Positions 55,871-63,887 are shown, numbered from the stretch's first letter. The stretch is DNA of 64,000 bases from Massilia sp. UMI-21 (GCA_015277795.1 CP063848.1:1674001-1738000), one strand, 5' to 3'. Made by a program: numbers and translations. Notes: generated by a model not told the origin, from the sequence alone.

Positions 55871-56404
55871 TTATCTGCCTCCGCCGTAGCCTTCCGGCAA
55901 TATCTCGAGTATTACTTCGGTCGGATCATCAGCTTCGACCTTGACGGTTTTTCCGCTAGCGTCGGTTTTTCCCTCGATCGTTTTCCCGTTGAAAATAATT
56001 CGGTAATGGCGATTGGCAAGTGTTTCGCCGGTTTGCGTGTCGGTCAAGACGAACTGCTGGTCGTAGCCTTCATTCTCCTTGCCGACCCATTCTCCCGCGC
56101 TATTCTGAATAAATCGTATAGGAACTTCTTCGCCACGGTCATTGCCGATGCCGTCGATGTCATTCAGCGTCGACAACAGTGGGCAGCCGCCGCTGGTTTT
56201 CATGCCATGAAGTACTGGACTACGGTCGTTAAAAAGCTTGTCGGGCCCATGCCCCTCGGCAATTACACAGCCTTTTGCACACCCCATGCGCGCGCCTTCG
56301 AAGGATAACGATCGGCCATCGCTCACGCTGCACGGATCGCCTTCGATTACCTGTTCGCCACAGGCGGCCTGATCGCCTTCGCGAATCCATCCGATGATCC
56401 TCAT
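55871..56404 (-). CDS. PAAR-domain protein with C-terminal linker domain
   Basis: A 177-residue protein. Residues 1–95 have the PAAR pattern (GDQAACGEQVIEGDP, then RMGCAKGC, then SGGCPLLS), the sharpening tip of the VgrG spike, with paired Cys/His for zinc. Residues 95–177 form a beta-rich domain (YDQQFVLTDTQTGETLANRH, then GKTIEGKTDASG), which recurs in other type VI spike and cargo proteins as a connecting domain. It should load the following hydrolase onto the spike. It leads the trio and is not near a vgrG gene; tssFG lie 2 kb away on the other strand. Confidence 0.8.
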   Translation of the reverse strand: MRIIGWIREGDQAACGEQVIEGDPCSVSDGRSLSFEGARMGCAKGCVIAEGHGPDKLFNDRSPVLHGMKTSGGCPLLSTLNDIDGIGNDRGEEVPIRFIQNSAGEWVGKENEGYDQQFVLTDTQTGETLANRHYRIIFNGKTIEGKTDASGKTVKVEADDPTEVILEILPEGYGGGR

Positions 56405-56766
56405 AGCTCGGCCTTTTCTACTTGATTGGAAGTGAGAGTCAAATTTAGTAGCGCAGCGATGTCAAGCATTGATTTCGAACAGGGATGCGGATCGCCAACG
56501 CTGGGCGTCGGCCGGTCGTCCTCGCACCCCCTGTGTATGCGGAGCGGCCGGTGCAAAGCGCCTGGTGGCGGGAGCGGCGTCGCGTAGCTTGGCAATGCGA
56601 CGGCTACGCCCGACTTCTCGCGTCGTGAGGCGTGGGTGAGTGGGATCGCGATGCGAACGTGCAGGATGCCCGCTCGGGCGCGCTGCAGCCAAGACGAAGG
56701 CTTGGTCGCCATGCCGGTTTCCTGGGAGGGCACCTGGGTCGAAGGCCAGCACCGGGACGGCAGGCA
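56405..56766. other. Non-coding region between the PAAR gene and the element border
   Basis: About 360 bp without a credible gene. Several frames stay open but have no coding character. The first part is AT-richer and may hold the promoter of the PAAR operon. Confidence 0.4.
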
Positions 56767-56768
56767 TG

Positions 56769-56798
56769 AAAAAGCCGCTGACGAATCAGCGGCTTTTT
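56769..56798 (-). terminator. Intrinsic terminator on the minus strand, left of the att-like site
   Basis: A 13-bp perfect stem (56769–56781 with 56786–56798), loop CGAA, with the A/T ends giving a T run on the minus strand. It lies 10 bp downstream of the CCACCA of the RNA-gene fragment at 56808, as terminators usually do after tRNA or tmRNA genes. Confidence 0.85.
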
Positions 56799-56807
56799 GG
56801 AAGAGGT

Positions 56808-56823
56808 TGGTGGAGGCGGAGTC
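56808..56823 (-). other. att-like 3' end of a tRNA or tmRNA gene
   Basis: On the minus strand the sequence GACTCCGCCTCCACCA is the 3' half-acceptor stem, discriminator and CCA of a structural RNA, followed after 10 bp by an intrinsic terminator. Upstream of it (towards 56824) the sequence does not continue as a T-arm. CGCCTCC can pair with a GGGGGCG 5' end, as in many tmRNAs, so ssrA is the favoured target. This is what remains at the left end when an element inserts in the 3' end of such a gene. Confidence 0.6.
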
Positions 56824-57601
56824 TACCGAACTGCACTATGGAAGAGAGTAGATTTTGCCTTCAGTTACCCCCAAAGTTACCCCTGCCGGCGCCGTGCTAC
56901 TCATCAGTGCGACGGCATTTGATTTGCTGATTTCGTCGGCCGTTTTAACACGCTTTAACATGCCTGTTTTTTGGGCGGCCTGGTCTGCTTTCCCCTATGC
57001 GGATGCTGCCGGCGGCGGGCGGTCCAGGCCATTTGCTGATTTGATTAACAAATTCAAAAGGGGGAAATTTTCTGCGCGTGGGAGGCAAGGTGGTGTCTGT
57101 CGGGCGGCGGTGGCAACTTTGGGCGGGGGCGGCATCTATGTGCCGTCCTGGGCCTTGCTGGGGGCGCTCGCATCTTCTTGCGGGTGCGCCGTGACGGCAT
57201 CCAAAAACCGTTTTTCCTAACCTGCACGTGCGAATAAAAGGCTGGCAGGCGGTCCCTTGTGTGCCTCACTCCCTGCTTTTGATGGGGGTGGTCGCACTGG
57301 GAAAAAAGTTTTCATTTCGCGGGCGTGCGCGGAAAGAGGGCAGGCGGTACCTGCCTGGCGCGGTGCCGAACTTGCGGAGGGGGGGGCATACCTTCCAACT
57401 TTTTTTGTCCACGTTTATGGACGTGGTGGGGACGAGCGGTCCCTTCGTGGGCTCGCCGTCGACTTCGGGCGGGGTGGTGTGTCACCGCTCAGGAATGCGC
57501 CGTGCTGATGGGTGGTGCGTGCCGCGCGACAAAGGGAGTCTCCGCACGCTCTCGGGGTTATTCAATGAATGGGCCACTCGCCGAGTAACGCCCGTTGATC
57601 C
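56824..57601. other. Unassigned element DNA next to the left border
   Basis: 778 bp with no convincing gene on either strand. The first part has two short copies of TTTGCTGATTT near 56930 and 57030; the rest is rich in G runs on the plus strand. Open frames of 120 codons exist but look random, with many Gly, Arg and Cys residues. It could hold non-coding RNA or a decayed gene; I see nothing definite. Confidence 0.4.
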
Positions 57602-59032
57602 TTAGCGCACGCCTGTGACGACTGCAAACGCTTTCGGGTGGGTGATCACGACATCGGCACGGACATGGCACAGGAATGCCAGTTCGCCGGTAGTAGCGAA
57701 TGCCTCGCGCAGCAGCTGGATGCTGAGGTTTTCGCGCATCAGGAAATACATCTTGCTGAAGTCTCCCATGTAGATCTCGCTCGCATCGGACGAGGTGCCT
57801 TGCGTCAGGTTGATCGGGATCTGCGGGGTAGCGATCAACGGCAGGTTGGTCAGCAGTTCAGGCTTGCGCAGCGGCTGGCCGGTGGTATCGGTTAGACCAG
57901 CCAGCTTGACCAGGGAGCGCGGCGCCATAATAGCGGCGGTTGGCATTGGAGCATTGGCGGTCAGCAGTGCTTCAGTAGCGGACATGAAGTTGCTGTAGTC
58001 GGCCAGCGCCTTACCGTTTGCGCCGTTTTGGATGACGTGCACGCCTGAGGTGCCCTTGATGCCCAGCGGTTCAGGCGCCACGCCACTACCGCGCAGGCCG
58101 GCATAGTCGAGCGCCTGGGCGAATGCCTGAGCGATTGCGACTTGCAGGGCCGACTCGATGCCTTGGCCATCGGCTAGCAGCTCGCGGCTGATCTTGAAGT
58201 AGAAGGCCAGGCTTTGCGGGGTTGCCACCACGCCGCGAAACGCCGGGTCGCTCTCCGGTACGCCGCCGCGCTCTTCACGCCACGAAGCGGTAGGCACAGC
58301 ATCCACCACGGCAGTGGTCACGGTCTTGGCGCCACTGTCCATCGGCACGATGCCGGCGCCGGCCAGCAGCAGGCTCGATACCGGGGTCAGGGCGCTGAGG
58401 ATCTGTGGCATGGTCTGGGCCGGTACGCTGAAGCCGCCGGCGGTGTTGGTGCCCACCGACAGCGCAGCGTGTACAGCCTGGGTGGACTGCATACCGGCGA
58501 CGCCGCGCATGAAGTCGGTCAGGCTGACTGGCTCGGTGTTGCCTTCTGCCTTCGGTGCGAAATGGGCCTTGAACTCGCCGTAGGTGCGCAGCGCCTTGAC
58601 GCCGACATGAGGCGCGCTTGCGGCTGCGGCTGGGCCGTTCATCTCGAGTGCGGCAGCGCGGGTGTTCGTGCTGTCGAGTGCCGCTTCCAAATTCGTCAGC
58701 CGCTCGCCGTGCTCTGCCTTGAATTCCGTGATGGTTGCGTTGATCTGTTGGACCAGGCCCGCTACGCCGTCACCCTCAGCCCGCACGCCGCTGACGATGC
58801 CGCGCGGAGCGGCGCCAAGTGCTGTGCAAGTGATCGCGTCGGCATCGCCGCCTTCCTGGGCTTCTTCCAGCGCTTTGATTTCCACACCGATTTGCGTGAA
58901 GCGGTGCATGTTGCTATTCCACTCGGCTTGGTTGTCGGTTCCCCAGCTCGGGCCAGGGAAGCTATCCAGCATTACCTTGGCGCGTGCAATCAGTGCGGCT
59001 TCCTCGGCGCGCAGTTCGGTCAAACGATCCAT
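57602..59032 (-). CDS. HK97-type phage major capsid protein
   Basis: A 476-residue major capsid protein of the HK97 family. The first 110 residues are a polar helical scaffold-like arm (LTELRAEEAALIARAKVML). The fold follows from about residue 180, including SALTPVSSLLLAGAGIVPMD, ESDPAFRGVVATPQSLAFYF (the region that covers the family strand) and PMPTAAIMAPRSLVKLAGLTD. It ends in VVITHPKAFAVVTGVR, typical of these proteins. No protease, portal or terminase gene is near. The ATG has an AAAGGAAA box. Confidence 0.88.
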   Translation of the reverse strand: MDRLTELRAEEAALIARAKVMLDSFPGPSWGTDNQAEWNSNMHRFTQIGVEIKALEEAQEGGDADAITCTALGAAPRGIVSGVRAEGDGVAGLVQQINATITEFKAEHGERLTNLEAALDSTNTRAAALEMNGPAAAASAPHVGVKALRTYGEFKAHFAPKAEGNTEPVSLTDFMRGVAGMQSTQAVHAALSVGTNTAGGFSVPAQTMPQILSALTPVSSLLLAGAGIVPMDSGAKTVTTAVVDAVPTASWREERGGVPESDPAFRGVVATPQSLAFYFKISRELLADGQGIESALQVAIAQAFAQALDYAGLRGSGVAPEPLGIKGTSGVHVIQNGANGKALADYSNFMSATEALLTANAPMPTAAIMAPRSLVKLAGLTDTTGQPLRKPELLTNLPLIATPQIPINLTQGTSSDASEIYMGDFSKMYFLMRENLSIQLLREAFATTGELAFLCHVRADVVITHPKAFAVVTGVR

Positions 59033-59134
59033 ATATTTCCTTTCGGTAAGAAGAGAAGCAAGGATCGTTCAGAGACAGGCCGCGCCGCAATCGGGCAACC
59101 GGGAGCAGCGCGGTGCGTTGTTGAGTAGGTGGGT

Positions 59135-59344
59135 TCAGCGCGTTGCAGATAGCGCGGCAAGGCGCTTGGTGCGCAACCAGTGATCGAAGTCGGCGCGCGC
59201 GATTACGGCAATGCCTGGCGTGATCTCGAAGAACCGGGGGAACGTCGCATCTACCTTGAGCATCCGGGCCAGCGTGTGCCGACTGATGCCGAGTTCGTAG
59301 GCCACCAGCTGGCGGCGCATGTATTGGCTAATGATCGCGGTCAT
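59135..59344 (-). CDS. Small HTH protein (AlpA/excisionase-like)
   Basis: A 69-residue protein with a single helix–turn–helix (RRQLVAYELGISRHTLARML) followed by a short winged part (FDHWLRTKRLAAL). The form is that of excisionase or AlpA-like regulators. The ATG is preceded by an AAGGG box. It lies between the capsid gene and the GGGGAC repeats, a good place for a protein that binds them, but this is inference. Confidence 0.65.
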   Translation of the reverse strand: MTAIISQYMRRQLVAYELGISRHTLARMLKVDATFPRFFEITPGIAVIARADFDHWLRTKRLAALSATR

Positions 59345-59395
59345 TGCATTGACCCTTCAAAGTTTGGATGGAAACAGTTCCATTGTTTTTTTTGC

Positions 59396-59618
59396 GGGGA
59401 CATTGGGGACAATGGGGACATCTAGTATCCATGCGGGTTTCCGCTGTCCCCACTCGTTGAAAAGCAGTGGGGACACGTGGGGACACGCCGCCGTGCTGGG
59501 GCTAATGATTCGGCGCTTCCCCCGCAGTTTGTCCCCATTGTCCCCACGCTGTCCCCGGCGCTGGGGACGCCGCAAACCCAGCATCCATGCGGTTGTCCCC
59601 ATTGTCCCCACTGTCCCC
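59396..59618. repeat. Phased GGGGAC repeats (candidate origin iterons)
   Basis: In the gap between the HTH gene and the DUF927 gene there are 13 copies of GGGGAC or its complement. On the plus strand GGGGACA occurs at 59396, 59405 and 59414, exactly 9 bp apart, and again near 59469 and 59479. The complement TGTCCCC occurs at 59530, 59539 and 59550, and at 59594, 59603 and 59612 (again 9 bp apart), plus near 59445. A second shared word, ATCCATGCGG, is at about 59428 and 59583. This is a typical multi-site binding array for a replication or regulatory protein. Confidence 0.7.
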
Positions 59619-59652
59619 ACGTTTTTTGGTTTGGTTTGAATGATGGGCCGCA

Positions 59653-62487
59653 TTACTCACCCTCCCACATGCGCCCGGTCAGGACATAACAGCGCGTTGT
59701 GCCAAGACCTGGGATGCGCGGCTTCTGTGTCGTGCGGCTTCCTTCTCCCGGCGCCAGCCATCCGGCCTTGAGTAGTTCCGCCGTCACCGTCTTGATGTCG
59801 TTTCCTTGGCACAGCTCGCGCTTGAAGGCTTCAGGCAGCACCAGATATTCCCGGTCGCCGCTGACGCCAGTGCGGTAGAAGCCGGCGCGGTTGATGATGC
59901 GCTGATCGCCGGTAGCGTGAATGTCCTCAAAGCGGCTTGCGCCGTGCGCCTCGAAGAAGGCCCGCACCTGGGCCAGGATATTGCGCTCCTCGCGGTTTCC
60001 CACACCGCCGAATGCATCCAGCCAGGCGGCAAAGCACTTGTGTGCCGCCGTGATCGCTTCTCCCGCTGTCCAGCCGGTGATGCCGTAGAAGGTAGCCAGC
60101 TCGCCGGCCACCGCCACCAGGGCGAAGCGGCGCGCCACTCGCAGCACCTGGCCGGCGGCTTGGTCCGCTACCGCATCATTGATGAACCCTTTGATGCCTT
60201 CTTCGATGATGTCGGGCAGCGTCGCCCGATTGGTGACGATGCTGCGCAACCAGGCCACGCCCGCGGTGCCGTGATTTCGGATCGCCGCGTCCTTGATTGC
60301 GAGCGCCAGCGCCGCCGGGCTGGGTTGGTCGTGCAGCACCTCGAAGGCGCCCATGCCGGCGCCTGCGTCGGCGTCGATGTCGGCAAGGCGGATCTCCTGG
60401 CCGGCGTTGACCTTGCGCCCAGCGCGCGCCATCAGGGCGGTTAGCGATTCCTCACCAGCTGACAGGAACAGCAGGCGCCAGCGGGCCGACTGGCGGGCCG
60501 CGCCGGTGCGGGACGCTCGCGCCTTGCCTTGGCCGTTCGCCAGCAGGTAGGCCGCTTCCCCGGCTTCCTTGGGGTCGATCTGGCTCAACTCATCCAGGAT
60601 CAACAGACAGTCATTGTGCAGCGCCGCCAGCCCTTCCAGGCCGTTTGCGGTGGCGCGCCACAGCCGCGGGTAGTTGCTCGGGTTGCCCCACACGGACGCC
60701 GCCACCTTGAGCGCCGTTGTCTTGCCCGACGACGAACCGCCGCGCAGATGGAACCCGCCCGAATCTTCGCCGGCTACCTCGGCCAGCGGTCCAGCGAATG
60801 CGGCCGACAGGGCAAACACCAGGCGCGAGTTACCGGCTGCAGGTTGCGCCACCGTCGCGCGCCAGTCGTCCAGGGTGCCGGCGCTGGACAGGGCGGGATC
60901 GATCGCGTGCGCGTTCTGGAACACCACGATTTCATCCTGCTGCCCGATGGACTCGGACGGCGTGACATACACCGACCCATGCCAGCCCAGCCGCTCGACA
61001 CAGCGCGCCCTGTTCTCGACCGGCCACACTTGCACGTAGGAGGCCAGCAGATCGCGCTGCGCCTTGCCCGGTGCGATCGACAGGCCCATGCGCGCCAATT
61101 CGCGCCGCATGTCCGTGCCGTCGCTTTGCAGCAGCTCGAGCGGCATGGCCCACTGGTGGCGCACGCGGTCATCGTCGTGCCACTCCAGCAGCCGGCCCCA
61201 TTCGCCGCTCTTGGCGTCGCGCGTCTTTGCCACCACGGACAGGGGCGAGCATATCCAGCGCGGAGGCTGCTCGTTGCCGTCCTTGTCGGTGCCGATGAAG
61301 AAGACGCCGCGGTGCGAAACGTCGAACGTGCCGCCGGCGTAGCTACATGTCACCGATTCCGGATACAGGCGTTTGGCCTTGGTCTTCGGCGGCGCCGGTC
61401 TCTCGGCTTGGGTGCCGCCAATCAGCGGCGGTTGGCTCGCCTGTTCCTCGGGCGATTCCTCGGCGTCCTCTGGTCCATGCAAGACATCGTTGATCGCCTC
61501 GCGCACATCGGCCAGGCCAAAGCGCGCGGCCATGTCATTGATGTCGGTGTCGCCGGCGGCGCGGTCGTCGCCAAACGTCGGGACCAGCAGCCGGCCCGCG
61601 ACGAAGCGCGCGGCCTGCTCGGCGTGGTGGTCGGGTTCGCCGGATACTTTCACCAGGTCGGCCACCAGCACCAGAAGCGCTAGCGGGTAGCGTGCGCGCA
61701 TGGCCTTGGCCACGGTAAGCAGGTTCCCCGACGACAGGGCCGCAATGCAGGCATGGCCGCACGCTTCGCGCACCGTCAGCACGGTTGCAACACCTTCCCC
61801 GATGAACAGCACCAGGTCGGCGCCGTCATCGGGCAGCGCCTGGGCCGGCCAGTAGCCGCCAGCCTTCGCACCGCCGTAGATAGCCGACTTACGCCCGGCG
61901 CCGTCGATCAGTTCGCATGTGGTCAACTCGCCGTCGATGTAGACCGGCGCCACCAGCACCAGGCCGGCCAGTTCGTCGCCGCTCGACTTCGGCACATAGC
62001 CGAGTATCGGCGCAACCGCGGCGGCGTCCAGCTGGCGCAGGTTCTCGACCGGCGCCACGCCTTTGCGCGCCAGGTAGGGATGATCCGCAGTGGCCGGCTG
62101 GGCGGCGTCCCACAGCGCGGCCGCTTTCTTGGCTGCGTCGGCCCGGCGCCGAGCGTCTTCGCGCTTCGTGATGAGGCGCATGGCTTCAACCCTGGCGCGG
62201 TGCGCGTCTTCCTCGGCCGGGCTGAGTGTGCGCCCGATGTCGGCGCGCCAGCTCTGATGCAGGCCGGTGCGGTGGTCGCCGATGACGCCAGCAGGCACAG
62301 CACCGCCGTGCAGCACGTACCAGCCCGCATCGTCCTTGGGTTTGCCATTGCTGGAGAACCGGCGCAGCTTGCCATCGGCGTGGATCACGTCGGGCGGCGT
62401 CAGGCCGGCCGCTGCGATCTGGTCGCGGAACTGCGAAACGGCGGCGGCCTCAAAGCCTACGCTTTGAATTTTCGGAGTGCTACCCAT
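59653..62487 (-). CDS. DUF927-type replication primase/helicase
   Basis: A 944-residue protein. Residues about 205–330 look like a Toprim-type primase domain (LVLFIGEGVATVLTVREAC). From about 385 the DUF927 ATPase domain follows, with Walker A GGSSSGKTT near residue 583 and Walker B LLILDEL near 626. Such Toprim–DUF927 proteins start replication of phage and plasmid satellites, including P4-like ones. The repeats at 59396 lie just downstream of its 3' end. Its start overlaps the 165-aa gene by 8 bp. Confidence 0.85.
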   Translation of the reverse strand: MGSTPKIQSVGFEAAAVSQFRDQIAAAGLTPPDVIHADGKLRRFSSNGKPKDDAGWYVLHGGAVPAGVIGDHRTGLHQSWRADIGRTLSPAEEDAHRARVEAMRLITKREDARRRADAAKKAAALWDAAQPATADHPYLARKGVAPVENLRQLDAAAVAPILGYVPKSSGDELAGLVLVAPVYIDGELTTCELIDGAGRKSAIYGGAKAGGYWPAQALPDDGADLVLFIGEGVATVLTVREACGHACIAALSSGNLLTVAKAMRARYPLALLVLVADLVKVSGEPDHHAEQAARFVAGRLLVPTFGDDRAAGDTDINDMAARFGLADVREAINDVLHGPEDAEESPEEQASQPPLIGGTQAERPAPPKTKAKRLYPESVTCSYAGGTFDVSHRGVFFIGTDKDGNEQPPRWICSPLSVVAKTRDAKSGEWGRLLEWHDDDRVRHQWAMPLELLQSDGTDMRRELARMGLSIAPGKAQRDLLASYVQVWPVENRARCVERLGWHGSVYVTPSESIGQQDEIVVFQNAHAIDPALSSAGTLDDWRATVAQPAAGNSRLVFALSAAFAGPLAEVAGEDSGGFHLRGGSSSGKTTALKVAASVWGNPSNYPRLWRATANGLEGLAALHNDCLLILDELSQIDPKEAGEAAYLLANGQGKARASRTGAARQSARWRLLFLSAGEESLTALMARAGRKVNAGQEIRLADIDADAGAGMGAFEVLHDQPSPAALALAIKDAAIRNHGTAGVAWLRSIVTNRATLPDIIEEGIKGFINDAVADQAAGQVLRVARRFALVAVAGELATFYGITGWTAGEAITAAHKCFAAWLDAFGGVGNREERNILAQVRAFFEAHGASRFEDIHATGDQRIINRAGFYRTGVSGDREYLVLPEAFKRELCQGNDIKTVTAELLKAGWLAPGEGSRTTQKPRIPGLGTTRCYVLTGRMWEGE

Positions 62488-62977
62488 TGGCTTGCACCTC
62501 CCAGCGTTCGCGCTCCTCGTTGGTTGGCTCGTAGTTCGGGTCGATCATCACCCACGGCACGATGCCGTAATGGTCGCCAGCCAGGTAAAGAATGCGGGAG
62601 CGGTCAGGTTCCGCGAACTGGTCGATGTTCCGCAGGATGAATTCGACTTCGCCTACCCATTGCTGGTCGTCCGGCGTGCTGAAGTAGACCTCTTGGTATT
62701 TGCGGGAAAAGGCTAGCGTGCCGCCTTCGTAGCGCAGCGGAGGCTGCGGGCCGACTTCGGGCGGGTTAGGCAGCGTCTTCTGCTTCGTGCGCCAATCCTC
62801 GGCGTCGGTTTTGCGCACCAGGGCTTGCAGAATGCGCAGATCGCCGCACCAGTCGGGATTTAAGCCCGGCTCCGCCTGGAGGCTCTCGATGTGCTCGACT
62901 GCGGCCGCATGGCTGTCAAACGCACCAAGGAATGCGCCGGCCATCGTTTTGACCGTCCAGAGGCAAGCGGCGCTCAT
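62480..62977 (-). CDS. Hypothetical element protein (165 aa)
   Basis: A 165-residue soluble protein without a recognised domain. Its start overlaps the preceding 66-aa gene by 4 bp (ATGA), and its end overlaps the DUF927 start by 8 bp, so it is part of one early operon. Sequence features are a Trp-rich acidic C-terminus (WVMIDPNYEPTNEERERWEV) and an N-terminal AFDSHAAAVEHIESL helix. Confidence 0.7.
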   Translation of the reverse strand: MSAACLWTVKTMAGAFLGAFDSHAAAVEHIESLQAEPGLNPDWCGDLRILQALVRKTDAEDWRTKQKTLPNPPEVGPQPPLRYEGGTLAFSRKYQEVYFSTPDDQQWVGEVEFILRNIDQFAEPDRSRILYLAGDHYGIVPWVMIDPNYEPTNEERERWEVQANG

Positions 62978-63174
62978 GCTGCACCTCCCGCGATGGCGGC
63001 GAGCTGCTGGGCCAGGTCGTCGGCCAGGCTGGCGGACACGGCCAGCGCGTCGGCTTGGCCGGTAGCGGGCAGCAGTGCGAATGCACCCAGCATGGCGCCG
63101 ATGGTGTCGGCGATGCCGGCGAGGCGGCGAATTTGTTCGGAGTGGGATTGTACGGACGAGCTGGTGCCAGGCAT
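62974..63174 (-). CDS. Small element protein (66 aa)
   Basis: A 66-residue alanine-rich helical protein (LAGIADTIGAMLGAFALLPA) with a strong AGGAGG box 6 bp upstream. It is the first gene after the P4-like leader RNA. No family is recognised. The stop overlaps the next start (ATGA). Confidence 0.65.
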   Translation of the reverse strand: MPGTSSSVQSHSEQIRRLAGIADTIGAMLGAFALLPATGQADALAVSASLADDLAQQLAAIAGGAA

Positions 63175-63183
63175 GTGAGCCTC

Positions 63184-63409
63184 CTTGAGTAGCGGTTTAG
63201 AACCGCTCCGCCCGCTGCTAAACGGGGAGGAGCGGCGAATGACAGGGTTAGCAGACCGGTACTCAAGGAAACCGGCAGGCCGAAGCCTCCCCACCACCGC
63301 CGCCCCATAGGAGGTACAGCATGGTACGGACGAAAAAATACCGCCTTTGGCGGTTGTCCGCCTTGAGTAATTCGGGCTGCTAAACCCGGTTCCGTCTTTT
63401 TCGGGAACG
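63184..63409 (-). ncRNA. Leader RNA with three complementary boxes (P4-type immunity-like)
   Basis: The leader runs on the minus strand from a promoter at 63416–63445 to the 66-aa gene. Box A (63362–63390) contains CTTGAGTA and CTGCTAA on the plus strand. Box B (63244–63269) contains the reverse complements TACTCAAG and TTAGCAG, so its RNA can pair with box A or box C. Box C (63184–63224) repeats the A words with a hairpin between them. An intrinsic terminator (63334–63355) sits between A and B. This is the seqA–seqB–seqC layout of P4-type prophage immunity, where a short RNA holding seqB forces early termination. Confidence 0.6.
63334..63355 (-). terminator. Terminator inside the leader RNA
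   Basis: Minus strand: 6-bp stem ACCGCC/GGCGGT, loop AAA, then ATTTTTTCG. It lies about 55 nt after the expected transcript start, between boxes A and B. Confidence 0.8.
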
Positions 63410-63415
63410 CAAACA

Positions 63416-63445
63416 GTATCGGACCAAGATGGACGAACCGTCAAG
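63416..63445 (-). promoter_or_regulatory. Sigma-70 promoter of the element's early operon
   Basis: Minus strand: TTGACG (63445–63440), an 18-bp spacer, GATACT (63421–63416). It drives the leader RNA and the small genes up to the DUF927 gene. Confidence 0.65.
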
Positions 63446-63517
63446 CGATTTGTGTGGATCTGGGCCGCACGGCACGGCCGGGCGCCTTGATAGGTCGGGT
63501 GCATCATGCGCACCGCC

Positions 63518-63733
63518 TTAGTGGGCCGACGAGATCAGAGCACGGATGTCCTCGACGCGCCACGCCGTGGTGCGCGGGCCGAGCTTGACGGGGGAGGGAA
63601 AGCGGCCCGACTTCACGCCGGCCCACCAGGTGGATTTACAGACCGGCACGACGGCCGGCACCGGCGGCTGTACCTTGTTATCGCCGATGATTTGCGGCAG
63701 GCGGAGAAAGCCGGTTTCGGGGAGTTGATGCAT
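63518..63733 (-). CDS. alpA: AlpA-family phage regulator
   Basis: A 71-residue AlpA-type regulator or excisionase. The family start GFLRLPQIIGD (FLRLKDVL-type) is followed by CKSTWWAGVKSGRFPSPVKL and RTTAWRVEDIRALI, the invariant PxPxKLG/AWR pattern of AlpA. It acts on excision and early gene control in P4-like satellites. Its ribosome site lies in an inverted repeat (63737–63781). It is the first complete gene of the minus-strand set in this window. Confidence 0.9.
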   Translation of the reverse strand: MHQLPETGFLRLPQIIGDNKVQPPVPAVVPVCKSTWWAGVKSGRFPSPVKLGPRTTAWRVEDIRALISSAH

Positions 63734-63736
63734 TCG

Positions 63737-63781
63737 ATTGCTCCTGTCTGAATTAGTCCAAAGTGGACCGATAGGAGCAAT
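63737..63781. promoter_or_regulatory. Nested inverted repeat that can hide the alpA ribosome site
   Basis: Outer 9-bp arms ATTGCTCCT (63737–63745) and AGGAGCAAT (63773–63781) enclose a 13-bp operator-like palindrome GTCCA-AAG-TGGAC (63756–63768). On the minus strand the arm nearest the gene contains the AGGAG box of alpA, so the stem would block translation. Confidence 0.55.
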
Positions 63782-63887
63782 ATTGATTTCTCTGGTTATA
63801 GTCGAAAAGCCCCTGTCCAGGTGCGCCGTACGACATACCGGATGACGTTACACCGTTCCGGCAGGCACATATTTCTACCGCAACCCG

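Noticed and set aside
56808..56890. A complete tRNA on the minus strand
   Set aside because: Only the last 16 bases match an RNA 3' end; no T-arm, anticodon arm or D-arm can be formed behind it.
57228..57605. 125-codon plus-strand frame near the element border
   Set aside because: Composition is random (Gly, Arg, Val, Cys), it has no ribosome site, and it faces against all other element genes.
59396..59618. GGGGAC repeats as a CRISPR array
   Set aside because: Repeat unit is only 7 bp with 2-bp gaps, no spacers of regular length, and no cas genes.
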